From positions 134,001 to 198,000 of the forward strand of contig JAIWNE010000008.1 in the NCBI GenBank assembly GCA_025331445.1: a stretch of 64,000 bases of DNA, given 5' to 3'. Shown piece after piece: positions 15,223 through 27,510 of this stretch. This DNA comes from Blakeslea trispora. Its lineage: Eukaryota; Mucoromycota; Mucoromycetes; Mucorales; Choanephoraceae. A model generated the notes under the pieces. It was not told the DNA's origin. It searched no databases and saw only the letters and a program-made list of their open reading frames with translations. Numbering within the stretch: the stretch's first letter is position 1; every line of letters starts with the position of its first letter. The position numbers and the translations under genes are program-made.

Positions 15223-17470
15223 TCATGAGTTCAGGGTACCAATAAGAATACATGGAACAAGTGTGCCCTTTTGGATTTGCTTCTTGTCAGGAGTACTCAT
15301 TGGTAACTCCAATAATCCGTTGGCATCCTTCATACTCAACATACGACTGCTTTGTTGGTTACCCGTTGACTCAGCTACTAATGTACCTTGGTTATTCACA
15401 GTAACATGAACACGATGATACTCAGGTCGACTATCTAACAAGATATCATGTTGAACAAGAACGGATGGTGTTGAAGGATAAGGTCGAGACCAGCCTGCCA
15501 TTCGACGCAATGCAGGCAGCACAAACAAGTAAAAGCCAACGGTAGCTGAGACTGGATTACCTGCCAGGGCAAAGACTAGTTTAGCTGGACGTTTAGGCCC
15601 CTGAGGTACAGTGGCAAATGTAGTGGGCTTTCCAGGTTTCATCATGACACGACCAAAATGAACCGTAGCCTCCAACTTTTGCTCAAGTACAGGCTTCATA
15701 AAGTCTGCCTCTCCCATGGAAACGCCGCCAGTGGTAATCAACACGTCTACCTTAGCTAGAGCCTCTTCTAGATGCTCTAATATATCTTCAACTGTATCAT
15801 CCATAATTCCCAAATCAACGGCTTCGAAACCAGAAGTTTGGATAGCGGATATGAGTGTCATACGATTGGTGTCTCGAATCTGACCCGGTTTTAGCGAGTC
15901 TGTATGCATATGGTCTTGTACTTCGTTGCCTGAAGAAAGCACACCTACACGAGGCTTTCTATAAACTTTTGCATGTCTTACCCCTACAGAAGCAAGCGTT
16001 CCAAGAAGCCCATGATCAACCAGTTCACCTTTTCGACCTACACATACACCAACAGCACAGTCAGATCCAACATCACGAATATTATCCCCTGAAGTAGCTT
16101 CAACCAGAATCTCAACTTCAAGCTCTTGATCACCAGAAGGAGAGCTCGAAACCAATCGAGTGTCCTCTACCATAACAACAGCATCAGCACCATCAGGTAC
16201 CATGCCACCTGTAGTGATGCGTACAATCTTGCCTCTACTCAACGATTTTGCTGTTGAAGATTCTGCTAGTGAAACGGATTCAACAGAATAAACGCCAGGT
16301 CCATCATCCGCTAACACGATTAAGAGAGTGTATGTGTCAGTCTAAACATCTGGCTCCGTTCTATATATATGTAGATATACCAAACACTGCATAACCATCC
16401 ACAACAGAGGCTCTATAGCCAGGAACAGGTTCAAGAGCTTCAATGTCTTCGGCCAATACGTAGCCAGGAAGCAGTTGAGATACAGGCACATTAATCACAT
16501 TGAGCTGTCTTGCAAATTCAGAAATCTTCAGTTTTGCCTCTTCGACTGAAATGAGAGGATAAGGCGAACTTCGTGCACGTCTAGATACTATTGTGACCTG
16601 TTTAATAAAACAAAGCTAAAAAGAAAAAAAAAAAGAGGGAAGAGGCTAAGGACAGCTATTGTCACTTACCTGGTGTATCCAGTGAAACAGATTTACCAGT
16701 TTGGCTATCGTGTCCCTGCACATCATGGTGGTGAACGCACTTATGACCTCCATGACGAGTATTGCTGACAACAGTGGCAGAGGGTCTATCGCTTTCTTGC
16801 ATTTGACTGTGCAGCTTTTTGACTGAAGGTCGGTCAAGTAGTAAATCTAAGGCATGAGGCACTATCTTCATTAAAGCCTCCATGTTTTCTCTACATGCCT
16901 TGGGACTTCCAGGCAATGTGATGATCAATGTCTTGTGCCGAATGCCTGTAACTGGACGAGACAAAGCAGCAAATGGTGTAATAGCCAAGGAGGTAGACAA
17001 CAAGAGTTGTGTTACACCGGGTGTTTCTTTTGTCAACAATGGTTGAATTGCCTCAGGCGTGATATCGCGTTCAGAAAACCCTGTTCCGCCTGTCAAAAGA
17101 ACAAACTGAAGTCCAAGGCGATCTGTCCAATCTTCTACTATTTTGCGAATATCGTGTTTGTCATCAGAAACAATAGCTTGTTGCTCGATCGTATAGTTTG
17201 CATTCTGAAGAATCTCACAAAGTGTTGGACCACTTTTGTCTAACGCGTGATCTTTGGAAGCAGAATCACTGACTAAAGAACAAACGTGAAGATGAAGAAA
17301 AAGACACAAAGCAAACCGTTATCTTCTTGGTGAGTTTTCAGCATACATACATAACACTTTTTGACTACATACATACCTGTCAGAACGCCTACTGTATAAG
17401 CTGATAGGTAACGCTGAGTGAGTTCACAGGGTGCCAACTAAAGTCTCTTTACTTGGCCCTTACCTGACAT
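15223..17470 (-). CDS. cnxE: molybdopterin adenylyltransferase/molybdotransferase fusion (gephyrin/CNX1 type)
   Basis: Catalyses the last two steps of molybdenum-cofactor synthesis. Exons on the minus strand are 17470-17464 (7 nt), 17391-17377 (15 nt), 17272-16670, 16587-16381 and 16310-15223, about 639 residues. The N-terminal MogA-like domain starts MSVGVLTVSDSASK and has GGTGFSERDITPEA and LPGSPKACRENM. A linker with a His cluster (KCVHHHDVQG) follows. The MoeA-like C-terminal domain has RITTGGMVPDGADAVVMVED, SSGNEV, TTGGVSMGEADF and ALAGNPVSA. Domain order (G then E) is that of animal gephyrin and fungal CnxE; plant CNX1 has the reverse order. The two tiny first exons are forced by the conserved N-terminal strand. 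Confidence 0.92.
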
Positions 17471-19549
17471 GGTTTGATTTACTGGGTAAAGTAAAAAATA
17501 AGATGAAAGAAGAAGTGAAACGATTTTGACTGTTTTCAAGGTTTTCTTTTTCCTGGATAAAGAATCAAATTGTAGCACAAAAATGCATAATGCTGCATAA
17601 TTTACTGGTTACAATTCAAAGGGCAGCAAGTGTAAAAACACTTTTTGATATTCACCACAAAACAATGATCTGATCTATGACCTTAAAATACCTGCTGTCT
17701 TCCTCTTACTCCTTTTTTTGACAAGAGTTTTGAGAATAGACAGACTGATAGTATGCTTCAGATATTACATTTTAAGAGTAAGATGTCAATGAAGAGATAT
17801 ATCGTCTCTCTTTTTCTTGGGGGCATCGCAATAAAGTCTCAGTATGAACAACAAATGTTACAAGAATCTGTCCTAAGATTTCTTTACCTGATACTGTGAA
17901 AAGGGAAAGAAAAAAGGCCTTGGATTGCAAGACAAGATGCTTCACCCTTAAGCAAATTTACCTGTTTAAAAGAAAAAAAGTTACTTGTCGTATATTAAAT
18001 CTGTTGGGTTAATTCAAGTGATATTTAATGATTGTTTTCTTTAGGGTCAACACCTTCTTTGCTTATTGCTTCCCTATTATTCTCCGGAGCAAGTAGAAGT
18101 TCAAGATGCCTTATATACCACTTGTTCTTACACACCTTCTTTTCGCTTTTTAAATTGAAATGTATCTTGTTACTTGAGACACCATTTTGATCTTTCTTCA
18201 CCAAAATATCAAGTTACACGAGATAAGCTAAGAGTTTGATTGAACCTGATTGAGATCTTCATCAAAGTTACCTATGCTTAGCCTCAAAAAAATAGCTCTG
18301 TGTACTCTGCTGCTGAAATGAATTTCTGAATATTAAGCATTCCAGTCAATTTTAGAGACAAAGATTAGAGTTTAGCTGAGCAGAACAAGGCTATTCTTAA
18401 TAAATTAACCAATTGTGGCAAAGTCTATATAAAGCATGTCATAGCCAATTAGTTCGTTAGGAGTTTGTTGCTTTTTCTCTTCTTCTTCAAAAATGCCTAC
18501 ATCATACTTTGCTCTTGTTCAAAGGCAGAACAGATAAAGCGGCATAAAAAACAAATAACGATAACAATAAAAAAAAAGAGTATTTCACATTCTAATTTGC
18601 CAACATCTCAAATATCTATGTTGTGCAGTGATTGAGTGAGAAAGAAAAACGTTGCACTACCTTATCGTCATTGTACACCACAGAACATAATGTGCTAAAA
18701 ACAATCAAGACTGATAAGATCATAAAGACTTATCGCTTTAGTTTATGAAGTACGTTTTGTCTGAACTACTTTCTTGGACAGAAAGCATGCAAGATGTTCA
18801 TCTAAAAGTACAAATGAACTTGAAACTAACTCTATGCTCTTGAGCGTTAATATAGGTATGTAACATGTATACTCGACATGTAAATAGATAATATAGACTA
18901 TCGAACACTTTTTGAGACTGTCTAACAGTTTTATTAAAATTTCAAAGAGAAAAGTAGGATTTACAATTTATGTCTAATTGCTACAAAGTAGGTTGGGATT
19001 ACTTGATTAGAAGATACGTATCATGCTCAGTAGACAACTCTTGTGGAGGTCAAAGAGATATATTTAAAATAAAAAAGAATCATAAAATTAGAACTCTCTA
19101 TAACACAAATCCCATTTCAACATGTCACTTCCACCCTCTTCAGTTATTTTGTAAATGTATACGCATGTTGATCACCAAATCATGGCAAACGTTATTGAAT
19201 ATTGTGTTCAGCTTTGCCAACAATATACCCAGTCCTCAGTGTTGTTATGGATCTTTTACAATGACATCTCATTATCAATTTTGAACATATTCATTCCTTA
19301 TTCAGATCAATCGTATGTGTGTCATTAACTGGACACCGTGTGGGCACGCAAATGCCTATTAATAGCGAATTAGAAAATACATCCAAGTGAATGAATAGTT
19401 AGACGAGCTTATTGTCTTGTTCATATTTTTTCTGCATGACAAACGAGAAGCCATAGCGTTAAGAAATGGCCCAATTATTGAGTATTTCTGTTTGATATTG
19501 TTATGTCAGATTCAATCTAGAGTAAACTCAATTCATGTTTGAGAAATTC
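17471..19549. other. 2 kb gene-poor region
   Basis: AT-rich sequence with scattered poly-A/T tracts. A 104-codon plus-strand ORF at 18970-19284 has no recognisable domain and biased, spacer-like composition. No RNA gene was recognised. Confidence 0.4.
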
Positions 19550-20230
19550 AGTTTTAGGATTAATGTAGTTCTTGCGACCAGGCATCCATCTTTGTGGTTG
19601 CTTGCATTCCTTTCTTTTTCAACATTGCAATGTCAACAGGTTACAATGCACATCCATAGCACAAAGTAAGATATTGGAACTGAGGAGCTTGACTGAGATG
19701 TCATTTGTGAGCCGAGCTTTTTTTCTTTTCTGAGAGACGAAGTGCAATATTGTTTTACAAAACGAAACAAGACGATATTGAGTACTTTTGATTCTGTAAA
19801 TATTTGCTTCAATTTCTTCATTATTCCAAATAGGACGACGGAAGGATTGCTATCAATGAACTCAAGAATAACGTTTTTATGTTCCTCGTGAAGCATACGA
19901 AGACGGCCAGTCTTCCTCCGTTTCTCAAATATGCTATCAGAATCTGTCTTGTACTGTTTCATCCATTTCTGTGCTGTACAGATGTGAGCCTCAAGCTGTT
20001 TTACACCCAGACACTCCTCAAACAATAACTTAAAGAACTTTACCTTTTCCTGATCACAATAGCGTGTATCACTTCACTTCACTGATGTCTCCCTCATAAC
20101 AACATCACTACAAGAATTTACCGCTTCTATTTCTTTCTCGCTCTTTTGAGTCAATTGAGCTAAATGTTGTGAATGAAAGTTCAATGCTTTGAGACGAAAC
20201 TGCTCCTCATTTCAGTCGAAGAAGCAAAAC
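19550..20230 (-). pseudogene. Tc1/mariner-like transposase relic (DNA-binding half)
   Basis: A minus-strand reading at 20025-19633 resembles the helix-turn-helix N-terminal part of a Tc1-like transposase: WMKQYKTDSDSIFEKRRKTGR, then HEEHKNVILEFIDSNPS and LFRFVKQYC. After about residue 95 the frame degenerates and no catalytic DDE core follows. It is a dead copy, and it differs from the C-terminal relic at 545-900, so it need not be the other half of that insertion. Confidence 0.7.
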
Positions 20231-21395
20231 TGAACATTTCTAAATTTGTGAAACAGCTCAGCATAATCAATTTGTCTGTATCTCAACTACTTGCTTGGTT
20301 ATAAAGCCTCTGTTGTAGATGGTTATGCAGTGCTTGGTAAGAGTGTATAATTCAGGATTTAAAGGCATGTGTCACAATCGGGGGTAGTAAATAAAAGAAG
20401 GTTAAAGATCGGAGGAAGAACTCGAATGACTTTCTATATATAGTAATTAGAGAGATAAGGAATCTTTTATCAACCAGAAAATAAACCCTTTTATATATAT
20501 ATATACTGTATGCCCCTCGAACTTTAAAAGAATAACGAGTGAGAAAGAGTACAAGAATTAGATGGGATCTTATCAAGCCGAATAAGATAAAATAACAGAG
20601 AAAATACCGTGTTATCTTTATATGGTACAAAGAGAGAAAGAAAAAAAAGGCAAGAACGAGTAAAGGAAACACATTTGTATATATTTAGATAGATAGAAGT
20701 GACTCTTTATGAATCCGTGCATTGGTAACAAGTCAAAACTACTTACCCAACATGACGTACAATTTTTTTGTCGGAAGTGGCCGGGTTACACTTTCCTTGA
20801 GCTTCATGAAATATACTTTACATATTCATTTGAAATGATAAAGAAGAACGCGGACGGAATGACCACTTGATTATTGTTTGTCTCTTCTCTATATGTTTTT
20901 TTTATCTTTCTACCGAACATGAAAAAGATTTATCAAGTGCAGCTTTTATAGCTTACGTAATATTATATTGAATTGGAGAAAGTAATGACAGCTAATACAT
21001 TTATACATAGAATTTTGAATATATAATAATATATTTAAAGTATCAAAAGATAAGTTAAAATGGATTCACCAGTCACATGCGATAATGGCATGAGAAATAA
21101 CAAATAAGGCAATTTATAGTTGTCTTGATTCGACTAGCGATCCAGCTCCAGACAATCCAAAATGTGTTTGTCATACAGAGAAGCATCGCGTTGAGAGTGA
21201 TCAGGTCTCTATATATTTATCTGTTTCTCTTTCTTTCTCTCCTTCCTCTTCTCTTTCGCTTTTTTTTTCTTTTGTTTCCTTCTTTTATTCTTTTTGCTTT
21301 TCCCTCCATTTCTTGATTTAGCTAATTCAGTAACAGCGTAATATACAAAAACAACATTTTCATGGAAACAAAATCTTTCCGTTGCCATTCATAAC
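20231..21395. other. intergenic region upstream of the GATA factor
   Basis: AT-rich (TATATATATATA near 20494-20505; long CT-rich tract 21215-21310 just before the ATG). The pyrimidine tract may belong to the promoter or 5' leader of the GATA gene. No gene was seen. Confidence 0.4.
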
Positions 21396-23442
21396 ATGTC
21401 ACTTAATACTCCAAATCAAAAACTTCCTACAATTGTAAACCAATTGCTTTCTGATTCGTTATTTCCTGATCAACAAAGGATTCCAACTGAAAGCGTAAGA
21501 GCAGACAATGATGACAGCAGTTCCACTGAAGAAGAAAAGAAAGATCCTTTAGCAAGCAAAGTATGGAGAATGTATACAAAAGCCAAGGATTCATTGCCCA
21601 ATGGGTCTCGCATGGAAAATCTAACATGGAGAATGATGGCTATGACACTCACCAAGAAAAAAATTGCTGAGGAATCCATGGACTTGGACCCATCTCAAGC
21701 AACAGAAGACATCTCGATACCATCTACAGTAAAGTTGATAGATGCATTCAACTATTCACTAGGCTAACCATCTGTTCATTTCCCCCCTTCACTAGCTTGT
21801 TAGTAAAGAGCATAATGCGATTGATTCAGAGAACAAAACCTGTACCAACATACCTTCATTGCATGAGGATGTTAATGAAACGAGTCAGCATATGGATGAA
21901 GACGATATGAAGCGGCTAAGCCAATCTCTACCATCTCACTCTTACTTTATGAAGCCAATTCAAAATGATTACATAAATCATTCAAGCAATCCTTTCACCA
22001 CATACCATACTAGCAGTCCTGGCAGAAGTGGGAACGTCACACCCTCTTTACTTCAACATTACCATCCTTCATCTCCTCCTCTTTCATCTTCTGCCAATTC
22101 ATTTTATTTTGCTACTCATCCTAATCAGCATTCATTACCTGGATCGCCTATGGATCCTAACCACACAGGCGCAACTACTCCTACAAACACCAACCATTTC
22201 ATGAGCAATGCTGGTGGCCTCAGCTTTGAAGAAATGTTAAATGTTTATTATCATCAAGGACAAACTGATAGTGAGCTGCTTATGACAGCAGATAGCTTTG
22301 ACCATAATCAAATCAACCTCTTACCTTTACATTCAACATACCTTTCTTCTACCACAGCAGAATCTGTCTCCTCCTCACCACCTTCAGTGTCTTCGCCTCG
22401 CTCTCTATCAAGCTCTGATTATCATAGTCATGATGAAGACGAAGATGAAGTTGGTTCCAAACAGGTCAACAAGAACAACAGAAATAAGCGAAGCAGAACT
22501 TCTAATTCTCGTCAATCCAACAAGTCAGCAAACAATTCAGGCAACACACAATGTCATAACTGCCAAACAACAACTACGCCACTTTGGAGAAGAGATCCTG
22601 AGGGACATCCACTCTGCAATGCATGTGGCCTGTTCCTTAAATTACATGGTGCTGTTCGCCCACTAAGTCTAAAGACGGACATAATCAAAAAACGTAATCG
22701 CAGCAGCACCAACAGTACGAGCAATACCGCAACAAGCAACAACATCCAACTGAAGTCTCAAGCTCAAACCAAGACGATCAAGAAGCAACCATCTTACGCT
22801 TTGGAGTCTGCTGAACAGAAGCGAGATGAGGCTATTCATCCCCGCCCTTCATTAGACAGAAGAAACACTGTTCATATCGCTCCTCATCACCCGTATTCTG
22901 CTGGCAGTAATAATAATAATAACAATCGATCTGTGACATCAATGAAACCAACCAGCTCAACTAGTAAACGACACAGACGCATATCTGATATAGCTCCTGC
23001 CACTACTCATTCTTCTCCCATGAAGGCCACTAATTCATATGTATCATCGTCAAATTCTTATATCACCCCTCCAGTCTCTTCCGGCTTTCTAAGTTCATCT
23101 TTACCTGAGTCACCTAGCCTTCCAGCGAAAGCATCAATACCTGCTGAAAATGCAACGAATGCAGCTGTCAACGCCATTCTAGAGTCAGTAGGAATTCACC
23201 TAAACAATTTGCCTGTTGAGCTGTTACCTCTAATTGCTTCCGCAGCCAATTACCATGCAGCTAACAAGCAACGCATCAAGGAACAGGAACAAGACCAACA
23301 GAAATTAGAAACCATGACACCTCAACCTCTATTTCAATCCCCACAGCATATTACTACACCAATCACTCTTAACCCATCGTTACAACAAACACATCAACAA
23401 CGCCCATCATTCTCATTTAATGGCACATTAGATAATCAATAG
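21396..23442 (+). CDS. areA: AreA/NIT2/GAT1-type GATA transcription factor
   Basis: Nitrogen-metabolite regulator that binds GATA sites. Two exons, 21396-21728 and 21796-23442, joined in phase, give about 659 residues. Near the N-terminus is the fungal AreA/Gln3 motif ([20 protein letters not shown], then LTWRM). A single GATA finger of the C-x2-C-x17-C-x2-C type follows at 22550-22680 ([24 protein letters not shown]), and its basic tail [19 protein letters not shown] is diagnostic for this subfamily. The rest is Ser/Asn/Pro-rich and probably disordered. The C-terminal leucine/isoleucine segment near 23150-23240 could be an interaction helix. No unusual truncation. Confidence 0.9.
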
Positions 23443-23927
23443 TCACTTTAATACAGCCTTATTCTCCCCCCCCCCCTTCAATCGATCTTACGGTTGTCAA
23501 CAAAACATAATATTAGATATGCCCCTTATTTATGCCTATGCTTATTACTTGGACGATCATGCATGTACTACTCTTATAAATAAATTCTTTATGTATAATT
23601 CTACCTTTCTTTTATCATTAAAAAGAGACAGAAAAGGCAAAAAACTAAATTACAGAATTTAATAGGTTCTCTTACAATAACACGGAGATTGTTTGATCCG
23701 AGTTTTAATATTGACACAGTTTGATTGTTTGTGTCCAACTTGTCTATAATTTGAGAAACAACAATAAACATAATAATTTCATAGGGTGATGAATCACGCA
23801 ATCAACATCATTTTTTTTTTTACTTTTTGCTTCTCCGATTTAGCTATAAAAAGGAGTTGTCTACTTTTCTTCTTCCTTGTCTTATTTTTTTTCTTTATTT
23901 CTTTTTCTTTATTTCTTTTTCTATTTC
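23443..23927. other. spacer with homopolymer tracts
   Basis: Between the GATA factor and the transporter. It contains a run of ten C (about 23467-23476) and T-rich tracts that lead into the transporter's 5' region. No gene was seen. Confidence 0.4.
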
Positions 23928-25465
23928 ATGACTCAGAATATCACAAAGGACACAGAGAGGCTGGCTACTTATGGCTCGGTGTCTTCCCCTGTAGCTGAAA
24001 CAATTGAAGATTTCGATATGTTACAATCCAGCAGACCTGGATATGGTACAAGGTCTGTCTTTGAAGTATCACTGAATATTGTCAACGCCACTGTTGGATC
24101 TGGGGTCATTGGTTTGCCATTTGCATTGTTGCTCTCTGGTTTTGCTCTCGGTATTTCTGTCTCTGTCTTTGTGGGCATTTTGACTTTCTTTGCCATCTAC
24201 ATGATGATCTTGACTGGCCAAAAGGCCCAAGTGTTTGATTTTCCTTCTCTCTCGAAAATAGCTATGGGCCAGTTTGGTTATCATACTTTGAACCTGATGC
24301 TTTTTGTTCAAAGCGCAGGTAGTGTGATCAGTTACTTCATCCGTAAGTTCCAATCTCTTTTAAAATTACATCAGTCAAGTTTATTTATTTTCTCTCATCA
24401 CTTAGTGGTTGCTGATACAATCCCTGTTCTTTTGGGCTTATATTTCCCACAATATCCTTTATTGGCCGATAGACAGCTTGTCACTATTCTTGTGTCTGTA
24501 TTTATTGTAGGTTTTGTTTACTTTTGATTTTGTATGACCTTGAAAACTCAAACATATATTGTAAGATTTTCCCCTTGAATCTGTTTAGATCGATTGGTGC
24601 ACTTGCAAAATGGTCAGCCTTTTCTGTTTTGTTGTTGCCTGTCATGATTATTTCAGTTTTGATCCGAGCTCCTGCCTACGCTCCTGATCATGATGCACCC
24701 ATCTTTGAAACAGGTAGAGATCCTATCGCTGCCATGGGCATTATGTCATTTGCTTTTGTCTGTACTCAGGTTGCCTTTTCCAACTATCTCTCTCAGAAGA
24801 ACCAGTCTTTGCCCTCCTGGAAAGCATCTTCTGTCATCTCAACCATCCTTAGTTGGACCATATCCGTATTATTTGCTGCTATTGGCTACCTTAGTTTTGG
24901 AAAAGATGTTACTTCAAATATCTTCAGTTGTTTTCCTGCTGATGATCCTGTGATCAATGTTGGTCGATTAGCACTTGGTGTTTCCATGGTTTTGACTGTT
25001 CCGTAAGTAAAAACAACGAAATGCTAGGAAAAAAAAAGACTTACATTTTTTTAAAAAAAAAGTATGGCATTCTATCCTGCTCGAGATGCTGTGCAGAAAA
25101 CAATTGGATTTGAAAGTGTCGATCGTCAGCCTACTCCATTGGAACATTACAGTGTCACCGTCATACTTTTTACTGTGTTCTTAATGTTTGGCGTACAAAT
25201 TCATTCATTAGGAAAAGTGTACTCCATTGTCGGAGGTATTGCGTCTTCCTTTTTGGCCTATATTATCCCAGGGCTTGCATATATTGTTGTCTTCCATCCT
25301 ACATGGCTCAGACAACCTGTTCGGGAAGAGACAGAACCCATCTTAGACTCAAGTATGCCCAAGATTCAACCAAAGAGTTCCATTTATCTCGATGCCGCAT
25401 CTATTGTACTCGTTATTTTCGGTGCTATTATTATGACTTATACAGCCATCACTGCTTTCTTTTAG
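23928..25465 (+). CDS. amino acid transporter, AVT/SLC38-like (AAAP family)
   Basis: Exons 23928-24342, 24406-24506, 24566-25002 and 25063-25465 give about 451 residues with around eleven membrane spans. The first span carries the family signature NIVNATVGSGVIGLPFAL. Later landmarks are FVQSAGSVISYF, FPLNLFRSIGALAKWS, the central FVCTQVAFSNYLSQ helix and MAFYPARDAV. Family members move amino acids across the vacuolar or plasma membrane with protons or sodium. The sequence does not settle the substrate or the membrane. The short soluble N-terminus carries no clear sorting motif. Confidence 0.88.
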
Positions 25466-25686
25466 ACTTTATACCCTTAATTTTTATTTTTTATTTTTCC
25501 TTTGTTGAGGCATAACTTGGGTATTCACGTGCAACCTTGATTAATTTTTTTTTTTCGTATTTTTTTCTCTCTCTCTCTCTCTTTTGCTTTTCTTTTTCTT
25601 TTTCTCTTTGAAATACACTAGTGTAAACAAGTACAACTTTTGTGTACATATATTCATATTTTTATTATTTTCTTTTGCTTTATATC

Positions 25687-27493
25687 ATGCCCTCAACAGC
25701 AATAAAATACCATGTTTTTAAAGAAAAGAACTTCCAAGGTCTTGTTTATTGTGACTATTGTGGCAAGCTCTTATGGGGTTCAGGAAGACAGGGTGCTCAG
25801 TGCACAGGTATCAAGTTGTCCTCAAAAGACTCTTATAGAGACTAAATTCATAACGATTCTTCTGTTCTTGTTAGAGTGCGGGTACAATTGTCATACTACT
25901 TGTAGTGATATGGTTGTCCAATGTCGGCCGGCTAGGCGCTATAGTCCTGATTCACTGTCCATCACAGACTCAGAAGCAGAGTCTGTTTCAAAATATTCAG
26001 TTCATTCCATTGTCAATCGACACTCGCTTGAACGTCATAACTCAAACACACAAGATGATAACATAAGCACAGGCAGCAACGGCCGAAAACACACTGGTCA
26101 ATTCGATATGGCTAATCGCAAATTAGACGAACCATTAAAATCACCTTCATTATTTTCATCAGGCACACAAACAAATAACAACTCGCATGAACCTTACTCG
26201 CGAAGCAATAAGCATTCACTGAATACATCTTATCGTAAATCATTACAGCACCAACTACAGTCTCTCAAACTGAGCAGTACAGATACCATGAGTCCACATG
26301 CAACGGCCAAGGCGTTCACCCGTCTAGTGGCGCGATCCAAGGCATTCTTTTATCTTGGAGCATCTATTTACGATATCTACAGTTGGAAGAATAAGACACA
26401 TTCTTTGCTGGCATGTCTATTATGGATTTCGATATGTAATTATCTTGATTTTTTTGTTTTGGTTTTTCGTTTTGTTGATTACTAAGAGCTATCTTGCCTT
26501 AAATGGACATCATTTTAGGCCTAAACATCAAAATGAGTTTGATCATACCGCCCTTGTCGATTTGTCTGTTGTATGTAAAGGCAGGTATTCGACAACAAAA
26601 TGCATCTCTGGTCCTGTTTCCTCGATTCGATGAGAATACAACCGAATACTACACAAACTTGGGACATATGCAGCATGCTTTTACCTTTCTCATCCGACTT
26701 TACGATAATATGGCATATCATTTACAGCATATCACACTCGATGGAACCACCTATAAGATACTGGCGCTATCCAGTATACTTGTCTCATTTGCGTTTGCTT
26801 ATCTGGGCAGGTGGTTGATACTGATTATTGGTTTGATGATTTTATGCAATAAGACATGGATTGGTAGTTCGGTCGAAGCTTTGTTGTTATTCTGCATAGA
26901 AGTACTGCAGACAATGACTGATCTTGGACAGAGGTTAATCATAAGCAGGAAAGAGAAACAGACAGATAGAAAGCCGATGGAGGTTTCTCTTTATGAGAAT
27001 CAGCGCTGGTGGACTAACACTGGTTATACGTCTCAAGTAAGAACAAAATAGTTTGACAAATACAGCAGAGAATAAGACATATATAATAGATGCTGAGATC
27101 GGAGCGGTCTGCTTGGTCAAATATTACTGGATTAGAACCACTGCCATCAAAAGATGACATGCCATCACCTGCTCATTACATTTGGGAAAGCGGAAGTGGG
27201 TGGCAACTAGATACAACAGGCCCCTGGACTGATGATGCGTTGAATATAGGTTAGAATGACTATTTGATTTAATCGTCATATTCACTCAACTCTTTAAAAT
27301 AGTTGATCTGATCGAATGCGATGAGAACGGATGGGTTTATTCAGATCATCGTTGGCAAAACCCTCAGGGAAGTCCTGATTTAGTCAGCAGTCGATCTAAC
27401 GAACCTAATGCCAAAGCGCTGACAAGACGACGAAGATGGTTTAGAAAAGCAATTCCGATCATTAGAAGTGTTGAAAATAAAAAGACAGCATAG
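25687..27493 (+). CDS. C1-domain plus peroxin/dysferlin (DysF) membrane protein
   Basis: Exons 25687-25807, 25875-26435, 26519-27036, 27090-27249 and 27303-27493 give about 516 residues. Residues 9 to about 58 form a C1 zinc finger (His, C-x2-C, C-x2-C, His and Cys in the right spacing; YCDYCGK, ECGYNCHTTC), a diacylglycerol/phorbol-ester type fold. A Ser/Asn-rich linker and two or three hydrophobic segments follow. The C-terminus has the dysferlin N and C motifs of Pex30/Pex24-type proteins (NQRWWTNTGY, WSNITGLEPLP, WESGSGWQLD, ENGWVYSDHRW, RRRRWFRKA). Pex30-type proteins shape ER at peroxisome and lipid-droplet sites. The C1 domain suggests lipid-dependent recruitment, which is inference. 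Confidence 0.8.
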
Positions 27494-27510
27494 TTTTTTT
27501 TTTTATTGAT

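Noticed and set aside
18970..19284. 104-codon ORF in the gene-poor region
   Set aside because: No domain, spacer-like composition and no splice support.
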